Shown here piece by piece: positions 51,701 to 61,119 of a stretch of 64,000 bases of DNA. Source of the DNA: Meandrina meandrites. Taxonomy: Eukaryota > Cnidaria > Anthozoa > Scleractinia > Meandrinidae. A program made the translations under genes and the position numbers. How positions within the stretch are numbered: the first letter of the stretch is position 1; each line of letters opens with the position of its first letter. The notes under the pieces were generated by a model, which saw only the letters and a program-made list of their open reading frames with translations, had not been told where the DNA came from and made no database searches. The stretch spans positions 33,018,301-33,082,300 of the forward strand of contig OY855907.1 of the NCBI GenBank assembly GCA_963693305.1, given 5' to 3'.

Positions 51701-53100
51701 AGTCTCAAGCAGTCCAGGTTCGAGCCCCACAGTACCTCTCTTCAGATCACCCAGGAGTATAAATGGGTGCCAGCAAATTTACTGCTGTGGGTAACCGTGC
51801 GAGGGACTAGCATCCCATCCAGGAGGGAGTAGAAATACTCCTTAAGTCGCTTCATGCTTCTGAAACCAGGACACGCTCCGGCCTGATGGACTTGGTGGGC
51901 CAGGCCACTCAGCTAGACTTTTACTTTCAGACATGAACTACTTTTATTCTGTCAGGAAGGCAGGTGCTGCTGTGACAATGTACGGTTTTTAAGCAGTTTA
52001 GTCTATAGGATGTGGTAATTGTAGAAATAATTGAGAAATAAAGGATAGGGGACATTTTTTGTCATTTTCAGGGAAACCGATCATTCTCGTCCCCATAGCC
52101 CTTTTCGCTTCTCTTAGCCGGCGGGGCCTTGGCACGAGAAACGAAGGGCTCTGGGGACACAGGATTTCCAGTCCTAGATTCTAGGACTTCCGGTCTTCAT
52201 GTATGCAGTCGTGATGTTTCTAAAGACTCTGTGGGACAGTCATGGCGGTTTTTACTTCCGCTCAAGATTTCTTTGTTTCAAACAGCCAATCAAAAACATT
52301 CGAATTACAATTGTCCCCAGAGCCCTTCATTTCTCGTGCCAAGGCCCCAGTTGGCTAAGAGAAACGAATAGGGCTATGGGGACGAGAATGGGAAACCGAT
52401 CAGACTGATGGTTTGTAGAATTTTAATAAATCTAGACCAGAAAGTGAACATTTCATAAAACGGGAATTTATAAATCCATACAAATGAAAACATTTCAAAG
52501 TAGCAACTGACTTAATTAATAAGTGATAGTGTTTCCAGAAATAATGAGTTTGGTTTTGGTCTCTTGTAAAGAGTTGGACTACAAAATGCAGCTGAACATG
52601 GTTTGGGTAAGGGAGCCTGACATCTTAATTATAAGATGCAATTTATGTTACAATTTCACTTCTTGAAATTTTGACAGATTCCTCAACTGAATGGAAACAG
52701 AGCTGTTATCATGCTGTTAATTGCTTCATTCGCTTTTTCCATCTGCATCAAACCAGCTTGTCACTCTCTCCTCCACAGGTCTCCACAGCTAGTGCTGAGC
52801 CCGGCCCCTGTAGGGGAAGGGAAGGTGGAAAGGAGAGATTGTGAGGGCACCTAGCAAACACAGCGGTGCTCCCCGTGCACTAATTCCTTCTCCTCTAGAT
52901 CTCCCTAGCTTCTAAACTACCATCAATCAAGGCAGCAGGAAAGAAACCTCTCACTGGTTTATTTGTGTGCTCATTTCAACAATACTTTTTGGCCCTTACT
53001 TTTCAGGATCCTACCACATAAAGCGGTTGTGGTTTTACATGACTTCCTTCAAATTGGAGTTGGTGAACACTCTCCCAGAGATGAAAAGAAGTCTGACTAG
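39707..53100 (+). CDS. Short-chain dehydrogenase/reductase gene (HSD17B11/SDR16C-like), five exons seen, one frame break
   Basis: Exons inferred from protein similarity and splice sites: 39707-39790, 40272-40510, 50160-50403, 51471-51596 and 53007-53100 (stop TAG at 53098). The first visible exon has the NAD(P)-binding GAGGGIGR turn and an acidic VVLWDIN strand end. The second has the structural NNAG. The third has NITSLAG (catalytic Ser region) and the active-site YCASK. The last three code for the C-terminal helix and tail. Splice sites are canonical GT-AG, with phases that fit across all four junctions. The exon before the GAGGG turn was not found. Exon 3 has a one-nucleotide deficit near 50255, just before YCASK, giving a premature stop. 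The enzymes act on retinoids, sterols or lipids; the substrate is not predictable here. Confidence 0.75.
40551..40993. repeat. Foldback repeat in SDR intron 2
   Basis: AGGGGGGTGAATAGG at the left end is mirrored by CCTATTCACCCCCTC at the right. Similar CTGAAT strings flank it, suggesting an imperfect 8-bp target duplication. The interior has several GCGGATTT units. Confidence 0.5.
41034..41342. mobile_element. GAGATCTCGGCG-rich foldback element, copy 1
   Basis: Ends are CCCGTACAAAATTTT and its inverse AAAATTTTGTACGGG. The 280-bp interior is built of variants of CCGAGATCTCGGCGAGATT, each itself palindromic. A near-identical copy is at 48118-48427. Confidence 0.75.
41343..41782. other. Intronic sequence, nothing recognised
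   Basis: No repeat or coding similarity recognised. Confidence 0.4.
41783..42030 (+). repeat. Four tandem copies of a 50-75-bp unit
   Basis: Each copy contains TTAACCGCGCGGCCATGGGC, CGAGCGCGGTTCTTG and CACGGGATTTATT. Copies 1 and 4 also carry a TTTTTTTCGTCG insert. The array abuts the ~690-bp satellite. Confidence 0.8.
42031..46010 (+). repeat. Tandem satellite, about six copies of a ~690-bp unit
   Basis: Units begin TGTCGGTRACCAGACSCAAA at 42031, 42722, 43407, 44106 and 44786. A sixth, 5'-shortened copy runs from about 45365. Each ends with AAGTTGCTATAGCAACTTCT, an internal palindrome, and contains GGTATTACGTCAGCCATGGA near position 210. Copies 1, 5 and 6 share sub-variants not in 2-4, pointing to higher-order exchange. 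There is no coding sequence; short frames across it are repeat artefacts. Confidence 0.85.
46011..47391. other. Intronic sequence, nothing recognised
   Basis: No coding similarity. A 113-codon minus-strand frame (46317-46658) has no recognisable domain. Confidence 0.4.
47392..47507. repeat. Degenerate interstitial telomere-like repeat, inverted
   Basis: About 65 bp of degenerate CCCTAA units (including CTAACCCTAACC) is followed by TTAGGG-type units, meeting at CCCTAGGG. The orientation (CCCTAA)n then (TTAGGG)n is the reverse of a head-to-head telomere fusion. Confidence 0.6.
47641..48028. mobile_element. Foldback element with three internal 56-bp tandem units
   Basis: Outer arms of about 110 bp start CAGGACAGTGTTTAACA and include GACAATGTTCAATTTAGCC. 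They are mirrored at 47935-48028. Between them (47750-47917) lie three near-identical 56-bp units, GTCTTAGCTCAAGATGTTCG onward, each itself foldable. Confidence 0.75.
48118..48427. mobile_element. GAGATCTCGGCG-rich foldback element, copy 2
   Basis: Near-identical in order and spacing to 41034-41342, with the same CCCGTACAAAATTTT ends and only a few base changes. Both copies are in the same intron. Confidence 0.75.
48428..49199. other. Intronic sequence, nothing recognised
   Basis: No gene or repeat recognised. Confidence 0.4.
49200..49615 (+). pseudogene. LINE 3'-end relic
   Basis: The frame 49320-49426 ends with VKHWNSPPRDIVEAESLQLF and a short basic tail, the usual end of LINE polyproteins. 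A 3' untranslated region follows, with GAATAAAG and a (GTTT)n tail at 49585-49615. Only the last part of a 5'-truncated copy remains. Confidence 0.6.
50530..50600 (-). repeat. 26-bp repeat related to 6641-6793, opposite strand
   Basis: About 2.5 copies of TTAGCTTTCACTCCGGTTTG onward. Read on the minus strand they match the CTAACCGCAAGCAAACC unit at 6641 with several changes. Confidence 0.55.
51661..51925 (+). repeat. tRNA-derived SINE in SDR intron 4
   Basis: The head has GATGGTACAGTAGTTAGTGC (A-box region) and CCAGGTTCGAGCCCC (B box). A body follows that includes CCAGGACACGCTCCGGCCTG. Not a functional tRNA because the arms do not pair through. Confidence 0.65.
52083..52389. mobile_element. 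Foldback MITE with 12-bp flanking repeat
   Basis: ATTCTCGTCCCCATAGCCCT is mirrored at the right end, and a further arm pair includes CCTTGGCACGAGAAA. GGGAAACCGATC lies directly outside both ends (52071-52082 and 52390-52401). It is in SDR intron 4. Confidence 0.75.
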
Positions 53101-54136
53101 AGTACATCACAAACTGGAAAGAAGTTTACTGATATTGTTTGAAACCTATGAAAAATTAGTCTTTAAGTATTATAGTTTACAACAAAATTTAAAAAAAAAA
53201 AGTAAATATGACAACTTGGTTATTTCTGTCTATCAGTGATTTGATCACAACAAAGGAATTTCAAGAATGGCTTTTGGTCAAAATCTTATCGTAACAGTTC
53301 ATTTTTTTTTAAGAATACTGGTGATCATATGCTTACCTTGATTTTGTAAACACCATTTCGAAATGGTGATTATGTGCTTTTCAAAATATAGAGCAAGATA
53401 GTGGAATATTGTTTTAAGATGGATCTACTTCATTTCAATAGAGGAACGTAATTTGAAATTGCAGGAAGGAATAGGACATTTCTGAGTTGCCCTTTACTCA
53501 CTGTCAAAACGGATCCTCGTGCGAAACCACTCAAATGAAAATGAATTTGATTTGCATGACACGTCATGAAAATGGACGTGCAGGTTAAACTCAATCTTGT
53601 ATGAATGTTTTCTCATAAAGACTCATTTTGACACGGAGACAAAAGGTACTGCATGGAAATGGCCTATTACAGAGCAAAGCAAAGCAAATTCAAGGTAAGC
53701 AACTTTTGGTTTGAGTCATCAATCAGGGACGGAGGTTCGAAAAAGTAGGAGTTCCAGTAGCGTATTTCAAAATTGCATGGCTTATGCTTTAAAATCCTTT
53801 TTTTGTTGTTAAGTGCATTTTTAGTAGTAGAATATTTTGAGCTTTATCTACCTCCACCAAGTGGAATGTAAATGACGTAAGAAGCATTAGTTTTTACCCG
53901 CCAAGGGATTTAACCGAGCGCGCGATTTACTAAGCAACGTGACGTATCCTTGTTACGTCATACTGGCGTGACAAAATATGGATTTTTTTTTCTTTTCAAG
54001 CGGTTTGAACTGCGAAGATTTGCAAACGACGGCGCTTGTTTCCCGACAAAAAATATATATATTAGTTAGGAATGTTCAAGAGACAGTAAATTCTAATAAA
54101 TCTTGACTGATTATAAACTGTTTTCATTATTTTTCT
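53101..54136. other. 3' flank of the SDR gene, no other gene recognised
   Basis: Contains the presumed SDR 3' untranslated region. No other gene recognised. Confidence 0.4.
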
Positions 54137-54330
54137 TTAACTATAGTGCACACAAATGGGAAGATGCCCCATTTCGTTAGCGTGTTCTGAAACTGCGGCG
54201 TTTTGCGTACGAGCAAACCGTATATCTTTGTCGAGTTCTTTTATCCTTTCTTGCATCGCTCTCCCTGTTTCCCCGATACATACCTTGCCGCATTCACATG
54301 GAATCTTATAGACGATCCAACAAAACAAGA
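54137..54330 (-). pseudogene. Penelope-like element GIY-YIG endonuclease fragment, minus strand
   Basis: The minus-strand frame contains VYKIPCECGKVCIGETGRAM, a conserved CxC and IGETGR, followed by NAAVSEHANEMGH. These are the GIY-YIG endonuclease hallmarks of Penelope-like retroelements, with Cys in place of the second Tyr. No reverse transcriptase is attached. It faces away from a second fragment that begins within a few bases. Confidence 0.7.
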
Positions 54331-54339
54331 CGGTGTCGT

Positions 54340-54850
54340 CTATAAGTATGTATAAGTATGTATTGGGGAAACAGGGAGAGCGATGCAAGAAAGGATAAAA
54401 GAACACGACAGAGATATACGGTTTGCTCGTACGCAAAACTCCGCAGTTTCAAACCACGCTAACGTAATGGGGCCGTTCTACCCATTTGCAACGAAATCAA
54501 GTTTATTGATCGTGACCCTCACTGGTACTCCCGTACTCACAAGACTTAATCCAAACAACATCAACAGAGATAGTGGAATCGAAATTCCTGAAGCTTGGAT
54601 ACCTACGATCAAAAAGCACAACAGCCGATCAACAACAAAGCGGATCTATGAGGGAACAACATCTAACGGTCGGAATAATAATGAGGATCGAAATGCACCA
54701 ATAGCAGCAAACCAACGTGCTACAAATAGCGACACGTAAACAATCGACCTCATCGCCTGATGAAGACTAGCAGTATTGCAGTCGAAACGTCGCGATCAAC
54801 AACTCAAAGCGATTCCATCGTGAGACAAGCGAATAAACGTTCATCTTTCC
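54340..54850 (+). pseudogene. Penelope-like element 3' fragment, plus strand
   Basis: A plus-strand copy of the same endonuclease (CIGETGRAMQERIKE, NSAVSNHANVMG) runs on to the element's C-terminus (RLNPNNINRDSGIEIPEAW) and a stop at 54739. Between about 54475 and 54540 the canonical reading is in another frame (FIDRDPHWYSR), so two compensating indels have occurred. A hammerhead-like motif follows the stop. Confidence 0.7.
54752..54796 (+). ncRNA. Hammerhead-ribozyme-like motif
   Basis: CTGATGA (54757-54763) and GAAAC (54784-54788) enclose a stem-loop (GACT-A-GCA, loop GTAT, TGC-AGTC). The motif is bracketed by a 5-bp stem, ATCGC (54752-54756) with GCGAT (54792-54796). GTC at 54789-54791 is at the expected cleavage position. 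This is the minimal type I layout reported in Penelope-like elements. One extra A at 54764 departs from the consensus core, so activity is uncertain. Confidence 0.5.
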
Positions 54851-56964
54851 TACTTTTATTTACCTTAATTTTTTGACAAATGTCCCGAAAATTTTTAAAG
54901 ATCCATTATGAAACGTCATCGTTTCCGCATGCATTGCGTGCCGTTTATTTTCAATTTGATGGAGAATAATCATCATAATCTAATTATATAAGTACGTGTT
55001 TTGTATTTTGCGTGCCGTTTATTGACTCTTGTCTGTCCGAGCTTATTGATTCAAAACCAAACATCGTATATTACATTCTTACCGGCCGCTAAATAGTGGC
55101 AAAAACAATAGAAGAACGCTCATCGGGACGGCAAAAAGGTGGCCGCGTCCGCTTGATAGAGGTGGCCGCTTAGGGTTTTATTAACAGTATTTTATTGAGA
55201 GTAGTTTCGGGAATTCAGTATTGGTCACATTAATTTACAATAGATGTCCATTTCCAACAGTTATTCGCAGTAATATTATCTGCGCACGACCTGTTTTTGC
55301 GGAACCAAACTTACTCTTTCGGAGCCTTGTCTGGGTCGTTATTCAGTCGCTCAAGTGTCGCTCTATAAACGGAACCCAATGACAAAAACTCAATTCCTCG
55401 CCAGTTCTTCCCATGCATTCTTTTAACTCACATTTCTCTCCCAAATATTTCCTAAAGAGAGTATACAACTAGATATATGCCATCGGGTTTAGGGAACCTT
55501 CCTGCTTTGAGCTGCTTAACCCATCGTACCTTCGTTTTTGGTCTTTTTTGGAGCGAGTACATGTGTTTTCTTTAATTCTATGCATGCCCCTATCCTCTAA
55601 GTAGAAGTTTTAATGCTCCATCTTGGTAGGGCCTCTTTCCCACTCTTAATTTGCGTCGTTGTTCTCTTGTGAACAAACCTGGCCTCACATCCACGTCTTC
55701 AGCTTCGTAGTCAAAAACTGCGACCAAGAATTTCTTACACGACCCCAAAAAGGGCATGTGGTCTTGGGAGGGGTTTTAGCTCAAAATGCTATCATATTAA
55801 TTGTGGTGGCACCTGAAGGGCTGAGAACAGAGTTCACGGAGGAATTACAAAAGAAAACATTTTTAAATTAAAATAAAAAAGGTTAAACCACTCAGACAAA
55901 GATGTATACTTGGCTGCAAACAAAGTCTACTCTTGTTGAACATCGTTATTCCAAACAAAACAGCGTATAATAACCTTAGCAGTTGCGCCAAAACTATACA
56001 CTGAAAGCGATCTAGAAAATTGTTTATTTATTTAGTAAGTTGTGCTACATGGGTGAATCTTGTCAGTATAATTGGCAGGGCATAAGGTGTCTATATAAAA
56101 AAAACTTTCTAGTATAATAATATGGCCAGAATAAATTTAACTAAACCAAGTTATGTAAAGACTATCGTATTAAAAAAAGGACAATGATAATCTAACGGCG
56201 CTTACCATTAGTCAGAACTGGCCGACCAGACCGGTATATTCAGGCCCGTAGCCAGGATTTTTGCTTGGGGGTGCGTATGAGCGCCTCCGGCGCGAAATGT
56301 CTAGCGCAGCAAGCGCCCTAAATTTGATATAGCAATTAAAATTTTAATACCCTGTTGTAAACTAAAACGCAGAACCATGCTCGTGAGCTAACGATGCGCA
56401 ACACAGGGTGCAACAGTTTTGAATCGTATTTTTAAAAGCAATCTCTCCTTGAATAATTTCAAATGACTGCTTACAAAACTGGTCCTTTCGTGCGTTCAAA
56501 ATACTATACCCCGTTTTAGGAAACGTCTCTAAAATGGATACCCCGCCCTAACTCAGGAGCTCCAAAATCACGACTCCGTTGGGCGGTACACACCTGTATA
56601 GGTATTGTATGGGAGTAGCCCCCCCCCCCCCGGGGGGGGTAATCTACGCCTAACGGTGATATTGACCGTTATTTACGCCTTTGCCACCTTTAGTAACGTT
56701 TTATTACATTTAAGGTTAACTTGTATTACATTTACGGTTGGTCAGCTTATTACATTTAGCGTTAAATTGTATTACATTTATGGTGGGGTAAGTTATTACA
56801 TTTAGGGATGATTTTTATTACATTTGCGGTTAGTATTACATTTAGAGTTAATTTTTATTACATTTACGGTTGGTATTACATTTAGCGTTGTTATTACATT
56901 TAGCGGTGATACAGGGGGGTCTGGGGGAAATTTTGAAAACATGGGTTGTCTGAGGCCACATTTA
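54851..56964. other. Intergenic with G/C-tipped and ATTACATTTA repeats
   Basis: A poly-C/poly-G tip at 56620-56640, following TATGGGAGTA, resembles the tips of the elements at 14301 and 39218. Positions 56700-56910 repeat TTATTACATTTA with GCGGTTA-like spacers about ten times. No gene recognised. The frame at 55659-55871 has no known domain. Confidence 0.45.
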
Positions 56965-58239
56965 CAGTGCGACTACTCGAACCGGGGCACCCTGAACAAA
57001 ATTAACCAATCACAGTGTTAATTGAAAACAAAGGATAGGGACATTTTTTAGCAACGGACCAATAACGTTCTAGAACATAAACAAAAGATTAGCAACAAAA
57101 TTTGAACTGTCAACAACGTTACAAACAGATGCGGACCTCTCAGGAAACTTGCCTTTTATTTGATTGGTTCATTTCGATCCTAAATTTTAAGTTTCATTCA
57201 AAAGCTCTGTTCATGTTTTCCATGTAAAAGTTTCCAAAATGGCGTTTTATCAAAACGTTCAAGTTCGATTGAATCGTGACAATTTATATTTAAACAATTC
57301 ATCGATGCATGTACGGAGAGCAGCTGCGCCACGATCAAAAATAGTGGAAGATGTCGTTGAATTTTTAGAAAACGAAAAACTGTGCAAGCCTAGCACTAGT
57401 AGCACAGAACTGCAGCAAAGGCTACTGCTCAACGGCAGTCCCAGACATTCCCAATTGTTACGAGAGCGCGTTTTGGACTTACATCACACTGGAATGAACC
57501 AACAGATAATCGCAGGCAAAGTCAAAAGTAGTCGGCACTTTGTGCAAAACGTTTTGCGTGACAATTTATATTTAAACAATTCATCGATGCATGTACGGAG
57601 AGCAGCTGCGCCACGATCAAAAATTTAAAATAGTGGAAAATGTCGTTGAATTTTTAGAAAACGAAAAACTGTGCAAGCCTAGCACTAGCCGTGAGTAGCA
57701 CAGAACTGCAGCAAAGGCTACTGCTCAACGGCATCGTTCATCATGTTGACCTACCGTGTTTTCGGTTACATGTAAACAACAAACGTTCGTTCAAAGACAA
57801 ACAGAAAAATTATTCCATGCATTGCGTTTTATTTTATAGCATAAAAAAGTTCTTGTGAGAGCTAGAGATTGTCTGTAAATGCAAAGCCAATAAAGGTTTG
57901 TTTAATTCCAATTGTATACTAACGTTTCCTTTACGTATATATACACTGATCCTGATCGTGGCGGCGAATATTATTTTCGAATTTGAAAACCCAAGACTGA
58001 TTTTGCTTGTTCTCAAAAATTTAGGATCGAAAGTAACCAATCAAAGACAAGGCAAGTTTCCTGAGAGGTCCGCATCTGTTTGTAACGTTGTTGACAGTTC
58101 AAATTTTGTTGCTAATCTTTTGTTTATGTTCTAGAACGTTATTGGTCCGTTGCTAAAAAATGTCCCTATCCTTTGTTTTCAATTAACACTGTGATTGGTT
58201 AATTTTGTTCAGGTTGCCCCGGTTCGAGTAGTCGCACTG
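56965..58239. mobile_element. TA-flanked DNA transposon (Tc1/mariner or pogo type) with long TIRs
   Basis: The ends CAGTGCGACTACTCGAACCG and its inverse are flanked by TA on both sides. Inverted repeats extend about 225 bp (56965-57190 and 58015-58239) at high identity. Inside is a short plus-strand frame with a helix-turn-helix-like segment. At 1.27 kb it is too short and too damaged to be autonomous. Confidence 0.75.
57239..57628 (+). pseudogene. Transposase N-terminal helix-turn-helix remnant with internal duplication
   Basis: The 129-codon frame includes LDLHHTGMNQQIIAGKVKSS and RHFVQNVLRD, similar to the paired-type helix-turn-helix at the N-terminus of Tc1-family transposases. The DNA segment 57278-57420 is repeated at about 57560-57735 with small insertions. 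The catalytic DDE/D domain is absent. Confidence 0.5.
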
Positions 58240-58627
58240 TAATTTCGTGCGTTTTGAAGTTAGTTTGTAAGGAAACAAGCCATATAAAGGTGAAGGTAGC
58301 AAGGACAATAATTCTGGTACATTTTTAAATTCAAAACGTAGTTTTAGAAACAGAGCCTTGTAAAGTAACATAATTTACGATTTATTTAATTAACAATGAC
58401 GGCAGTACTTTTAAAGGAAGACTGGAAAAAGATAGATATCTTTATTTTGTTTTCAAATGGTAATTACATAAATCAGCCAGAGTCGGTTTGCTGACTATGA
58501 ACGGCATTAGTTAGAATGTATCGTTAAAATTAATCTAGAATCACACAATTTGGTTAAAAATATGCCACACGAATCTTCAAATGATGGACCCATTAAATGT
58601 AAATGGACGAAGTACAGAAATACCATT

Positions 58628-58632
58628 TCCCT

Positions 58633-58663
<31 letters not shown>

Positions 58664-58680
58664 TCTATCTATCTATCTAT

Positions 58681-58742
<62 letters not shown>
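58628..58742. repeat. (TTTA)n microsatellite
   Basis: About 115 bp of TTTA units, with a short run of TCTA units inside. Isoleucine/tyrosine/leucine-rich frames across it are artefacts. Confidence 0.9.
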
Positions 58743-58743
<1 letters not shown>

Positions 58744-59045
58744 CTTTTTTCACAAGGAGCGGACTTCCAAAGGCTCGTGGACCGGACCAGCTGGGCACAC
58801 TCAGTATGGTAAGCGCTCTATACCGTTGATTCTTATTCTGGGCGTCAGCATTGATTCCAAATTTACGTTTGTTGTTGCATCGTTTATTTTAGCAGAACTC
58901 CAAAAATTTAAGGAATCCCTGACACAATCAAAAAGGTAATGTAATGGGCAATTTTGACTACTGATCGACGGAGCTAGTCAATTTGCGAGCATTATTTGTT
59001 CAACCCTAACCTTGCTGCTGGCAACTGATATTTTGTTCTAGTAAT

Positions 59046-60899
59046 TTAATCTAAATCTAACTCGGGTATTTTGATGTGATCAAGTTTACGTTTCGTTACT
59101 TCTTCAGAGCGTACAATTAGTTCGGTAACATAACCAACAATGCCGCTCATTATGTAATTCTCGGGAATAATGGAAAGGTATTTATTACAACGCTGTTTAA
59201 ACAGGGAAAGGCCTCTCTTACTCCCTTCCTTCATGGTTGCTTCAGCAACATCGTGAAAAAAGCCTGACACATTAAAGCCAGGAGGAATCACTTTGCGTAC
59301 ACTTGACAACGTTGAATTATCGTCTTCCATGTAGCTCTCAACAATGGCGTGTAAGAACCACTCGGAGGCATATTGACAAACAGTACTTTGTTCGACTTTG
59401 TGTTCGGACAGACCCATGTGCTCGAGTTCAAATTTCTTTCTCTTTTCGCCGACAAAGATTTTAAACTTCTGAGCCACTAAGTTTAGTTCTCCTTGAAGAG
59501 TGGCGAGTAACTGCTTAAAAAAGTCTTCCATTATACTCCATGTTTCGATTAAATGCCAATATGTATTTTCATCAATCTTCGTGCTGTTGAGGTCAAAGAT
59601 CTGATTCCAAACTGCATGGCTACCCTTGCGCCACACAGGAACGTCGGCAATGTTGACAAACATCATATTCCAGACGGCAGTAGGGTTCTTTCCACTAAGG
59701 AGGCATGAGAACATGTACTCCAACAGATCAATTAGTTGTAAAACCTTGACTTGCTGTTTTCTTTCCCTGGCGTCCTCTGGTGTGTACGCCAATTCCAGGC
59801 CCTTCATCAGATTCAGCATGTCTTCCACAACACACAGGCGTAGTTTGTTCTCGTGATCGGCCACGGCCAGTAGATTGTGATTCGGTAGGAAGAAGTTCCG
59901 AATTCTTTCCTGTGTAACTCCTTGTAAAACGAGATGTAAGGTGTGTACAATTCTTTGTGACCAGAAATCCTTTTCCCAGAGATGGCGGTCCGTCATGATC
60001 AACTCAGAAAGAAGGACGGTCTTGAGCATGTACGATGGAACCAAGGATGGACTCCAACCCATCCTCTCTGAAATTTCATCTCTCGCGACTTTAAGAACTC
60101 GGTAGCATGCTTTGAAGTCGTCAGGAGAGGAGACCAGAACGTTCTTTTCGGCCATGGAAAACGAGATGCGCCAGATATCCAACCCAGCAGGAACCACGTG
60201 AAATCCGCACTGCTGAAGAATCGTATTCATTTCCCGTGGGAGCTTTGCCAACTGAACTGGAAGCTTGGATATACGGCAATCCAAAGACGGTGTCAAGTCA
60301 ACTTTTATTTCTAAATCCCTGTAACTATTTCCGCCTTGCCAGCCGATGTTAAGTGTTATGGCCGGGCCGTGAGTTTCGGAGTATATTACGCCAGACGGAT
60401 TCTCTTGGCCATCGCTGTTTCCAAGCACATCAGAAAGCACTGGCCACCAGGATTCTTTAACAAGGTTTTTATCAGTTCGTTGGATGACTAAATCGTCAGG
60501 CACCTCCGCGTCACTTAACGATTCCTTGACAAGCTTCTTGAAGTAACGGGAAAGTAGCTTTGGGTTGAAGAACCCTTCGTCATCTTTGAATTCTTCCCAA
60601 CCGTGTTCATCAAGAACGAGCTTCGCGTAGCCTTCGCCTTTGTCGCAGGAATGGAATGATGGTTTGTCCGTGAGCCAGTCAATTCTGATCATGAAGTCGA
60701 ACTCATCTGGGTGGCAAACTTTTACTCCCTCGTAAACGCTTCCGCTCTGGATAAGAGTGCACTGAAATCGCTTGTCTCGCTGCTCCACTTGTTCCAAAAT
60801 GCTGGTCACTAGTTCTTCAAGTTTCTCTCTAATCAATTCGGCTTCGCCTTCGTTTTCAAACTTTGATTTCCTCTCGAAACGTTCGACAATTTCAGACAT
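59046..60899 (-). CDS. cGAS-like receptor / Mab21-family nucleotidyltransferase, 617 aa
   Basis: Single-exon gene. The nucleotidyltransferase core is visible as the GS motif (GSVYEGVKV, residues 53-61), the first two metal ligands in PDEFDFM (E66, D68) and the third acid in IKVDLTPSLD (D201). The spacing is that of cGAS and the Mab21 family, and all three acids are kept, so catalysis is plausible. The C-terminal helical lobe (RISFSMAEKNVL ... VPSYMLKTVLLSEL ... LWEKDFW) matches Mab21 proteins. The cGAS zinc thumb is not evident. Such cGAS-like receptors sense nucleic acid and make cyclic dinucleotides for STING; the ligand is unknown. A C-terminal extension ends IPELDLD. A paralogue lies 1.6 kb away on the same strand. 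Confidence 0.85.
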   Translation of the reverse strand: MSEIVERFERKSKFENEGEAELIREKLEELVTSILEQVEQRDKRFQCTLIQSGSVYEGVKVCHPDEFDFMIRIDWLTDKPSFHSCDKGEGYAKLVLDEHGWEEFKDDEGFFNPKLLSRYFKKLVKESLSDAEVPDDLVIQRTDKNLVKESWWPVLSDVLGNSDGQENPSGVIYSETHGPAITLNIGWQGGNSYRDLEIKVDLTPSLDCRISKLPVQLAKLPREMNTILQQCGFHVVPAGLDIWRISFSMAEKNVLVSSPDDFKACYRVLKVARDEISERMGWSPSLVPSYMLKTVLLSELIMTDRHLWEKDFWSQRIVHTLHLVLQGVTQERIRNFFLPNHNLLAVADHENKLRLCVVEDMLNLMKGLELAYTPEDARERKQQVKVLQLIDLLEYMFSCLLSGKNPTAVWNMMFVNIADVPVWRKGSHAVWNQIFDLNSTKIDENTYWHLIETWSIMEDFFKQLLATLQGELNLVAQKFKIFVGEKRKKFELEHMGLSEHKVEQSTVCQYASEWFLHAIVESYMEDDNSTLSSVRKVIPPGFNVSGFFHDVAEATMKEGSKRGLSLFKQRCNKYLSIIPENYIMSGIVGYVTELIVRSEEVTKRKLDHIKIPELDLD

Positions 60900-61119
60900 G
60901 ATACAGGTATTTCAACTCCCTCTGTCTTGCAGCGTTTCAATTTCTTTTACGGAAGAAATTAGCATAATTTAAACGTCGTTGAATTTTCACACAATCACAA
61001 TGCTTGGCTTACGGATTGGTTCAGTTTCAAAGCATCCGTTGTTTTATAGAATGTAGTTCTAAGGTCAGACTAATCCGCCGGATTTTGTGGTAATTCCGGC
61101 TGCAACATAACATTTCCTC
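60900..61119. other. Upstream region of the cGAS-like gene
   Basis: No clear TATA box or splice acceptor. This is the probable promoter region, with nothing further recognised. Confidence 0.35.

Noticed and set aside
58550..58939. Frames rich in Tyr-Leu-Phe-Ile
   Set aside because: They are translations of the (TTTA)n microsatellite.
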